Shown here: piece by piece, positions 56,166-64,000 of the stretch
How positions within the stretch are numbered: the stretch's first letter is position 1
How the letters are laid out: each line of letters opens with the position of its first letter
Assembly: GCA_009602735.1 (NCBI GenBank)
Contig: WELA01006444.1
Location: forward strand, 213,225 to 277,224
Direction: 5' to 3'
Length of the DNA: 64,000 nucleotides
DNA from: Mesotaenium endlicherianum
Taxonomy: Eukaryota > Streptophyta > Zygnematophyceae > Zygnematales > Mesotaeniaceae
Position numbers and translations under genes: made by a program
The notes under the pieces: generated by a model
Told to the model about the DNA's origin: nothing
The model's database searches: none
Seen by the model: only the letters and a program-made list of their open reading frames with translations

Positions 56166-57435
56166 ACACCTATGACAAGACCTGTGAACAACGAAGCACT
56201 GGCAGCCATGGCTGCTTTATTCTGCGAGAAGCAAGAACTCGAAGGAAGAAATATGTAGTTTAGAAGGCAAAAATCAAAGTTTCATCTGCTCTGTTCATGG
56301 CGAGAAACATGCATAACTTCCACGGAAGTTGTCGAATCTTCATTCACCTAATTTTCCGATACGGTTCAGGTTATAACGAGTCTAGAGATACCATATTTTG
56401 CTTATTCTTTCTATAAAAATAAATATTTGACCCTGTAGAATATAGGCTAGTTATAGGCAGATTTCTATGTCTGGAACCAATATTGGTCTCATCGTCTATT
56501 TACTGTTAATGGTTAGCAAGGCGGCAGCGCCACGCCAGAAGCTAGTCATGCACAAGCTTTGGCCAGTTGCCCTAGAGATATGGAGGCTGGGGATGACCAG
56601 CTAGACTCTGAGCATTGTCTACGTCATTTCTCTAAGTTGCTTGAAGAACGTTTTCCTGAGGATCGCAGTCTTAAGGTGCACCATTATGTGCATTTTGTCC
56701 GTCAGAAGAACGAGACAATGATGCAGGTTAAGTCCAGATTGGTGGGTCTTGCCAAGAAGGCAGGAGTTTACAACCTCCGGATAGTGGCTAACAAATTCTT
56801 GTTGTGCTTGGCCAAGGAAACAGATTGCGAAGTCACGCCACACTTTTCTGCGAAATGCAAAATTGACTGGGACATCGACGAGGTTGCTGAAATCGCACGT
56901 AATGTCAATGAAAGTAAAGTTTGGTATAAGGAGGCTTCCAGAACGCTTATGGCTTCTGAGAGGAAGGAGGAATTCTCTCCACCTAAGGCCAACTGCTCTA
57001 ATTTTCAATTTAAGAAGAAGAGCGGGTCTTTCAATAGGTTTGCTAAGCACGCCAACACTGCTGACACAGCGGAAGGTTGTTGGAATTGTGGGAAACAAAG
57101 ACATTAGAAGAGAGATTGTCCTTACTCAGATGCTAAGCAGCTATCTGCTAGCAAGGCGCAAATATGTGCACATTGCAGCAAAAAGGGACACTCAGAAGAT
57201 GAGTGCTGGTCTAAGAATCCAAATTCGAAGCCCCCTTGGGCTAATGCTGTCACGAAAGAGGCAAAAAAGGGTAAAAAGAAAGGAAAGGATAACTCTGGTA
57301 GTCGAAAGAGTAACAAAAAAATATGATGCTATGAGCTCTGAGATTGCAAAGTTGAAAGTGCAATTTGCATGGCTAAATGCGCCTAACGTTTACTATGATG
57401 CGGATGTGGCCGAGAAAATTGTAAGCGAGAAGTAA
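56166..57435 (+). mobile_element. gag-like retroelement fossil with two zinc knuckles, broken
   Basis: Plus strand: MTRPVNNEALAAMAALF near the start, a capsid-like helical region (about 56559-56960; HHYVHFVRQKNETMMQVKSR, LVGLAKKAGVYNLRIVANKF), then CWNCGKQRH-type and CAHCSKKGHSEDEC zinc knuckles and a Lys-rich tail. No pol follows. A few breaks; family not assigned, and it is not one of A, C or D. Confidence 0.6.
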
Positions 57436-58129
57436 AAAAATCCGTCTACGCCCTTGGCGTAGATGGACGTAGATCCAGTTCCTGCGGCGTTTTTTGCAGT
57501 TAGTTTTTATTTTTGGCCAAATAGGTTTCAGTGTGAATACGAGGTCATGGGCCACCGTCCAGTATTGGCCGGGGTACCTGACCTGTACCTGGTGCTTCTA
57601 GTAGGTCTAGCGCACTCCACAAGTGTTGATTAGTCACGAGGCATCTACTCCCTAGGCATGCTAGCATAGCAACTTAATAAAGTAAATCACACAAATGCAT
57701 GGAGGCAAATGCTCGTACGAGGTTGATTGCTCACACGCTTGTAGCTCGGGTATGTGTAAAGACCTCGACTGAATAAATAATGACAGCTGTCGTGCGCTAA
57801 GAGCTTGGGCGTGCATCAATGTCATAGACAGTACAAAACAAGTCAGCAGGCTTTGCTGCAATAGAGTCTATAATACATGTGGCTTAATAGCCAAAATGGG
57901 AGACAAGTGTTTTCTACTTTTATCCCTCCCCCCAGCTCTCAGCCTCCACCCAATGACTTGTTGCTGCCTAGTGCTAACGCGGAGCACTCGCTACAGAAAC
58001 AGTTTCAGCTGGCACTCGCGCTAGTGTTGGGTTGAGGTAGCTGAAGTGGAAGTCGTAGAGAGCGAGCACGGCCGGACGTCGGTCCACGATGCCAAGCGGC
58101 AAACAAGTCGTGCGGGTTCCTTCTAAACG
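57436..58129. other. Unassigned spacer
   Basis: A short hairpin (CTACGC-CCTT-GGCGTAG) lies at about 57445-57465 and a C-rich run CCCTCCCCCC at about 57926-57935. No convincing gene. Confidence 0.4.
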
Positions 58130-60370
58130 CTAGTCGGGCCGATAATGGACGCGCTCGGATGCTGGCGGCAGCGTGTTGCTGGCAGTTGCGGATGCTGCAC
58201 GTGCGCCAGGTGGCGTTATGTCGTTGCCAGGTGGCTGTTGTTTGCTGTGGGAGCGCGTCGTCAGAGGCGGCTCGAGCGTGCTGGCGTCAGGACGCCCTTG
58301 TGCCTGCACAGGTTGCGCAGACGCAACTTCAGCGACAAGGGAACGTGGATGCTCTGCGCTGCTGCGTGCGATGGCTAGGGCGGCCAGGGGGCTGCCAAGT
58401 GGCACCTGTTGGCTAACCCGGGAGCCAGAGGACCAGGTCGCGTAGGTCCCGGCTGCCCTGGACGAGACTTGTTGAGCCCCCCCTTTGGTGCGTATGCCTA
58501 TCGCGACCCCGATAGCGCAGATTGCGCATGCTTTGAGGTTTTGTGCGCAGCCAGGGTTAAAGCCCTGGCTTTGCGTGGGCCTAAGCACGCCGTCGGGGCT
58601 CCAAATGGCAATATGGCCGCGCAGCGCAGTCCAGGGTGCCCCCCCTCCATGCGGGGATGCCGGTCGTGGTTGCCTTGACGCACCTCGCTGTGCCGGGCTG
58701 GTGCGCGTGCCATGTGGCGGCTGCTGTGCGCAACTCCTGTTGGAGCTGTGTCGACTGCGCTGCTAACGTGCGTAGCGCAGTTTGTGCCCCGGCCAAATGC
58801 GCGTGTGCGCCTGGCCATGCTGCTGCCAAAAGTTGGCAATTTTGCCAGCGTGTGCACGACACGTGGCGGCGGCTGCTGGGACCGACTGCTAGCAGCAGCC
58901 AGCAGCGGGCGGCTATCCCGTTGCTGCGTGCTTGTGCGCAGTACTGCGCACGTGCGCGCGGCCGTAATTTGCACGATTGCTGAAGTTGCAGGCGGAGTGA
59001 CCGGCTGGCGGACTCGTGCCAAGGCGCCACCTGTCGCTGCACAGGCGCTGTACAGCCCTGCTGGCCAGCACGACAGCGCACGCAAGAAGCGCAAGTGTTG
59101 ACGCTTGCGGGGGCTGCACTGGCTGGTGTGTGGACCCGTCGGTGGACCCGATCGCTGCGTTGGCGGGCAAGACTGCGCAGGCTTGGGGCTTGCCACCTAT
59201 CAGCCAGTTGGGACTCATCCTGTTGCTACTGACAGGTGTCAACGCAGGGCGAGCCGGGCCTACAGAGGCGTCAATGTCGGCGCCTGCGACCTTTGTCATG
59301 GGCGCTCCGTCGTTGTGAGGACGTGTGCGTGGCAGCAGCGTTGACCTAATAGCGGGGACGTGTGCAGGGTGGGCTACCAGGGCTGCACAGGCCGGGAGCC
59401 TGCAACCTGCCAACTTGTTGAGGCCCGCCCTGTCGCTGCTAACAGGTGTCACAGCGGGACGCGCTGGATCTGCAGACGTGTCATTGTCGACGTGTGCAGC
59501 CCTCGTCGTGAGCGCTTCATCATTGTGCGAACGTGCGCGTAGCTGCAGCACCGACAGCGGGGTTGTGTGCAGCGGGGGCTTCCAGAGCTACGCAGGTCTG
59601 GGGGCCTGTCATCTGTCAGCGCGTCTGCGCATACCCTGTCGCAGCTGACAGGTGTTAGCGCGGGGAGCGTTAAGACTGTAGACGCATCGCTGTTGGCGCC
59701 TGCAACTCTCGTCGTAGGCGCTTCGTCGTCATGCGGACGAGTGCGTGGTTGCAGGGCTGTTGCTGTGCCACGTGGCAGGCACTGGGGCTGCTTGATGTTG
59801 GCATTGGGTGTGCACGCAAGAGTTGCGCCATCGCCAGGTTTTCAACACCATGGCGTCATTCAAAAGAACGTGCGGGAACTGCGCACGCATCGTGGTTGTC
59901 AGCGGTGAAGAGGACTCGTAGACGCGCGATCTTGGCGCTAGCCTCCACAAGCACATAGCTGACGTTGCCGAACCTGCAATAGTTGACCTTGGGGGTTAGC
60001 GCGGCGTTTGTCAAAGCCGTAGCTGTCGTCATAGGCGCTCTGTTGTAATGCAAACGTGCGCATGGCTGCAGCGCTGCTGCTGCGGCATGTGGCCGTCTCT
60101 GGGACGCTAGATGTTGGCGTTGGGCGTGCGTGCACGTGCTGCGCAGTCGCCTGATGTCAGTGCCGCAGCTTTGGCCGGGAGTGCGTATGTGAACAGGGCC
60201 TTGCAGGCATTGTAGCTATCGGCGGCAAATAGGGCTCGGAGTCGAACGCAACTAGTGCCTTGCTGAGGTCGTCGTAGCTGAAGATGTCCTCCCCAGGGGT
60301 CAGCGCGGCGTTCGTCGTAGCCGTGGCTGCCATGGTCGCGGGCCGTCCTCTTGTGCGACGGTTTTGCATG
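58130..60370 (-). repeat. GC-rich block with imperfect tandem repeats of about 210 bp
   Basis: Words such as AACAGGTGTCA and CGTCGT...GCGCTTC recur at roughly 210-bp spacing near 59229, 59441 and 59647, with weaker echoes to about 60330. On the minus strand the repeats read as related peptides (PARPALTPVSSNR / PARPAVTPVSSDR; TNAALTP twice). Composition is much more GC-rich than the flanks. It follows a gag-like fossil on the same strand, so it may be part of that element. No known domain seen. Confidence 0.5.
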
Positions 60371-60438
60371 TCTTGCTAGCCGGAAAAGGGCGCAGGATCA
60401 TCATGAGCGCGTTCAGACTCCGTGTTGCGCTGCTTCTA

Positions 60439-61513
60439 CTAACACACGACCAACAGATGACCTGCCTTGCCACAGTAGGTGTAGTCGCCTAGACTGCTGT
60501 TCTGCGCCAGAGTCCAGTCACGACGTGTGTGGCCCGTCTCTCCACATGCCCAGCAAAGGTCGCCCGTCATTGCGGCCATGGCGGTACAACTATCTGGAGC
60601 GTTGTGAGATTGCGTCTGTGCTGGCAGTTGTGTGTATTGCGGCTGCTGTTGCTGATGCTGGCAGGCAGGAGTGAAGCGTGCTGTTGAGGAGGGCAGCACC
60701 GGTGCCTCCTGGCGTATGCCATTGGTTGCCAGGCTCACACGATTGTTTACGTTGCTCCATGTGGCAGCCAGGCTTTGACGCTCCACAGCTTTGTGGGTGG
60801 TCCCAGCGTGTAGGCGACGCCGGCGCGGTCGACGAGGGGAGCGATGGCCCTCTCCCTCAGACCCGGGTCAATGGCTCGCAAGAAGATCTCGGCAGCCTCT
60901 AGGTTGGTGACAGTACCCACGTCTCGACGTAGGTGGGTCAAGCGCCGGTACATCATGCATTTTGTCTCCTCCTTGCGGCGATAGAAGCGGTGCATCTCGT
61001 ACACCTTCTCTTCGGTGGCAGACTGAAACTCCTCTCTGAGAACGTTCCAGAAGGTCTAGACAGGATCAGCTATGGGGGTGTCCACTGGCGGGTCCCCACG
61101 AGCTCTGTGCGTGTGTAGATCTTAGTTGATTTCTCACGGTAGGTGTTGCAAGTCTCGTGAAGAAGGTATCGCATAAGCGTGCCAAACACTTGGCGCTTAG
61201 TGAGCGCAGGAGTCTTGAGATTTGCGTTCTCAAACTCAGCCTCGAACACAGTCATCCAGATCGCACGTGCTTAGCCTACCGCTGAAGTGGAAAAAGGAGG
61301 CCCTTTTACCTTTGTATTGTGGTCTCTTGCCATAGTGCTCTGTAGATCAATGTAAGTCCACTCAGGCCGTGGCAAAATGACAGTTGCAAACTGAGTAGGT
61401 ACATGATGATCCCCTTCAGATGGTTCACTGATGGCACTGAGATACGAGTCAGAGTCTTCTCCACTAACCCCTTCATGGTAAGGCTGATAAGATAGCCCAC
61501 TACGGGTAGGCAT
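60439..61513 (-). mobile_element. gag-like retroelement fossil, minus strand, broken
   Basis: Starts MPTRSGLSYQPYHEGVSGED (61513), then FEAEFENANLKTPALTKRQV, a capsid-like stretch (FYRRKEETKCMMYRRLTHLR, EAAEIFLRAIDPGLRERAIA), a Gln-rich linker, and a CWACGETGHTRRDW and CTYCGKAGHLLVVC zinc-knuckle pair near 60440-60550. No protease or RT recognised downstream. A few breaks. Unlike A, C, D or the fossil at 56166. Confidence 0.6.
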
Positions 61514-62790
61514 ACGCTGAGGATTCTAAATGCTTGTAAGCTTCTAATGGGCCTCCTCAACCCGTCCAAAGTTGCATGTGCGATTGGAGGGGGGCTGTTT
61601 TTTTTAAATATCGGGGCGGACCAGGATTGCTCTCCCTAGCCCAATTTGTCCCTTTTGGCGTCTGCACACGCCCGCACTAAGCAAATAATTTATTAACTTA
61701 TTTAAGTGGGAAGGGGGGGGCTTCTGCATATGTTCCCCCTGCCCGTCCGTTCTCGACCTGTGAGGTCGACCATACTGCTTTTCTGCCACGGAGATTGTTT
61801 CTGTCCCTAATTCTTAAAACAAGGTCCGCTGGGGGCCATGTTTGGCCCCGGCAAGTTCTCCGCTTGCATCGTTTTTGCCAGCAACCAAGAACGGGATTTA
61901 AAGTACTTAACCCCACAAAAGAGGGGCCCGGATTTTTTGGAAACCAGTGGGGTCCACTCTTGTTGACTTTTGTGGCCGCAGGTGACGACTGTTCATGCTA
62001 GTCACCCTCCCGCATGTTAAAGTCACTTTTTGCAGCTTTGTGTGGACTGTGCGTCTTGTCGCACAAGAGAAGGTTTTATTCGGTAAAATTGTAGGTAGGG
62101 GCATTCGGATTTTAAGGACATGTGTGGAATTCCCCTGTGACTTTAATGATCACGGGCGACTATTTTTAGTGCCTTGCGCACATGTCAAGTCGATTTGTGC
62201 AACCAAATGGGCCGTTTTGTTCTGTTGCACGTGAGGGATCAGCGGGGATTTTATTTAGATTTCCCACTCATCCCACCCACAATGTGTTTGTGCATGCCGC
62301 GCGCATCTTTCGACACACCAGACGGGCTTTTCGCCCAAAGGTCTTCTCCACGACATCGCAATTATAGTCATTCTACGGAAATCGACTATTGCGCGCATTC
62401 TCTAGACTTGACAATATAGTCATCAGTATCTGGTCACGCTTTGACCAGATTTGACATATTATATTGACTTGAAAATTTATATTCTTTCACCTTCTCTTTT
62501 ACATCCTTTGGCGTGATGCTTTTGCATATGTTTTATCTCGTCAATTCGTGACCCACCCCCCTCACATGGATTTGAGCTTGAAAGGGATACAAAAACCGCC
62601 TAGCCTATCACAACGCTCACTCAAATCATGTCTAGGTCGGCATCGCATTTTACTTGATAAAGGTCAATTTACTCTTTTTTTGTTTGGCCAAAATCTGCAT
62701 ATTTTTCCGATTTTCTTCTTTGCAGTCTCAATACGTCCGATCGTTTTGGGCTAGTCGATGCACTTCAAGAGCGTTAGGTTGCGGTCTCTT
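61514..62790. other. Unassigned spacer
   Basis: Contains G-rich tracts (about 61577-61590 and 61709-61721) that might be polypurine tracts of lost elements. No convincing gene or LTR pair. Confidence 0.4.
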
Positions 62791-63072
62791 GCGTTCAATC
62801 TTGTTGTGTTGGCATCTGGTTGTATAGTCCCCACATGTAACATTGAGTGCGCTCAAATGTCATACGAAGAGATCACAACATTCTGCGTTCAGTCTTGTTG
62901 TGTTGGCATATGGTTGTGTAGCCCCACAAGTGACATTGAGTGCGCTCAAGTGTCATACAAAGGGATCACAACATTGTGTGTTCAATCTTGTTATGTTGGC
63001 ATATGGTTGTGTAGCCCCCACATGTGACATTGAGTGCGCTCAAGTGTCATACAGAGGGATCACAACATTGTG
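62791..63072. repeat. 94-bp tandem repeat, three copies
   Basis: Units start at 62791, 62885 and 62978, each with TTGT(T/A)(G/A)TGTTGGCAT, ATTGAGTGCGCTCAA and GATCACAACATT. Identity between units is about 90%. The open frame across it is a by-product of a unit length close to a multiple of three. Confidence 0.85.
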
Positions 63073-63611
63073 CGCGTTTTGCACTCGCATATGCACCGAT
63101 GGTACTTGGGAAGCTCAGCCTCGCTATTACGTGCGATGTGATCGAGCATTGTCAACAGCAATTCCGTCTCAAGTTATTCAACGCCTGAGTCATTGTCTTG
63201 TATGGCACCGTTTTGGGCTTATTTTGGATGACTCACGATTTTCTTAACGCTTGTTCGCATGCGTTATGAATGATAGTGTATCTTAATTGTATTCACGTTT
63301 CGAGTATAACAAGCGCGTGTGGTGCGTTTTAAGGATACGTATGCTAATATGGTTGGCATGTGGTGCGATCACACTGTAGGTGCATAACATCAGGCATACT
63401 TTGATAGGCCTTCCATACACTCGTTTGTGACGTTCTTTGCGATTTGATCACATTCGTCACCGAAATTCCCTTACAAACAAGAGTTGTGATACATTCACTC
63501 CAAAAAGCTGCGCATTGTTGTACTGGAACCTGTTGAAAGGTCGTGGGTGCGTCCAGACCTGGCCAAATTTGTTTGTGAGAAACGTGGCCTGTACGTGTCT
63601 GTACTCTGTGT
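63073..63611. other. Unassigned spacer
   Basis: No gene recognised. It may be diverged non-coding retroelement sequence linked to the fragment to its right. Confidence 0.35.
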
Positions 63612-64000
63612 GTGTTCAATCCTTTGATTTGCAAGTTACTTCATGAGTTTTTGCAAAGAGTGATTAGTATTGGCTTCACCATATATTCCTCTCACAAGAA
63701 TGATAGTATTGTTTATTTGGGAAATGAATTGACGCATTTTGCGTTTGAGCACATTACGGATGCCCTCACCTATGCGCTTGTTCTTACGTTGACCGATCCA
63801 AAACTACTTACGGAGTAGTTGAGAATGCGTTCAGTGTAGAGATAGGGGTTGTCTTGCTGTAGGCAGGCTAGCCTATTCATTTTTGGGAGTCGAAAGCTAA
63901 AAATTGTCAAACTCAAGGCAGTCATATACGCTTCAAAAGATTGGCAATGTTATTTAGAAGGCTGCAAGGGTGCGACAGTAGTTACGGATCACTGCTCGAA
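63612..64000 (+). mobile_element. Diverged family C fragment (RT end to RNase H), broken, continues past the window
   Basis: 63850-64000 matches 36610-36790 (family C RNase H start, around TGGCAATGTTATTTAGAAGG and GTTACGGATCACTGC) at perhaps 80% identity. This is older than the family C pieces in the nest. Several breaks. Confidence 0.7.

Noticed and set aside
61577-61721. Polypurine tracts marking LTRs
   Set aside because: G-rich runs are present, but no TG...CA LTR or primer-binding site could be placed beside them.
62791-63072. CRISPR array
   Set aside because: Units are contiguous 94-bp tandem repeats without unique spacers, in a eukaryotic context.

Overview
The window looks like nuclear DNA of a green alga (Chlorophyta; a Dunaliella- or Volvox-like chlorophyte is my guess, not shown). 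Reasons: a many-exon gene for a chloroplast thylakoid-lumen pentapeptide protein, TGTAA-type poly(A) signals, GC-rich exons with long CAG/Gln, Gly and Pro runs, and a dense load of Ty3/gypsy chromoviruses. It is a draft scaffold with two N gaps (10037-10316, 45407-45541) and four single-n joins (7923, 40999, 42477, 45231). Three of these joins repeat the same sequence on both sides, so they look like unmerged contig overlaps. Layout: 1-1870 holds an LTR end, a 972-bp foldback DNA element and the promoter of the first gene. 1871-4642 (+) is a TL15-like thylakoid lumen gene for which I could trace eight exons. 5628-14538 (-), convergent with it, is a large SPEN/FPA-type RNA-binding protein gene: a helical N-terminal region, four RRM-like domains, a Pro/Gln-rich linker and a C-terminal SPOC domain. 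The 1,092 bp repeated around the n at 7923 lie inside this gene and are almost certainly an assembly error. 15776-53313 is a retrotransposon nest of three chromovirus families, here called A, C and D. A has a 503-bp LTR (TGTAGTG...CACTACA) and its only whole-looking copy is 26001-32680, with LTRs differing at about 4 of 503 positions (very young). C has an 825-bp LTR at 38765-39589. D has LTRs of about 720-750 bp. A 5,672-bp A/C composite is repeated in tandem (left copy truncated, about 15776-20328; right copy 20329-26000). A 3.3-kb piece of A pol lies inverted beside the whole A copy. D contains nested copies of D, A and C. An unassigned 511-codon open frame (42478-44010, -) sits downstream of a D-type pol and is the best candidate for something undescribed. 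53314-64000 holds a decayed piggyBac-like transposon, two different gag-like fossils with paired zinc knuckles, a GC-rich array of about 210-bp repeats, a 94-bp tandem repeat and, at the right edge, a diverged C-family fragment. Only the first 15 kb carries recognisable host genes: one acts in the thylakoid lumen and one probably in nuclear RNA processing, with no sign that they work together. The rest is transposon-derived or unassigned. All identifications come from reading the sequence and from memory of protein families; no search was run.
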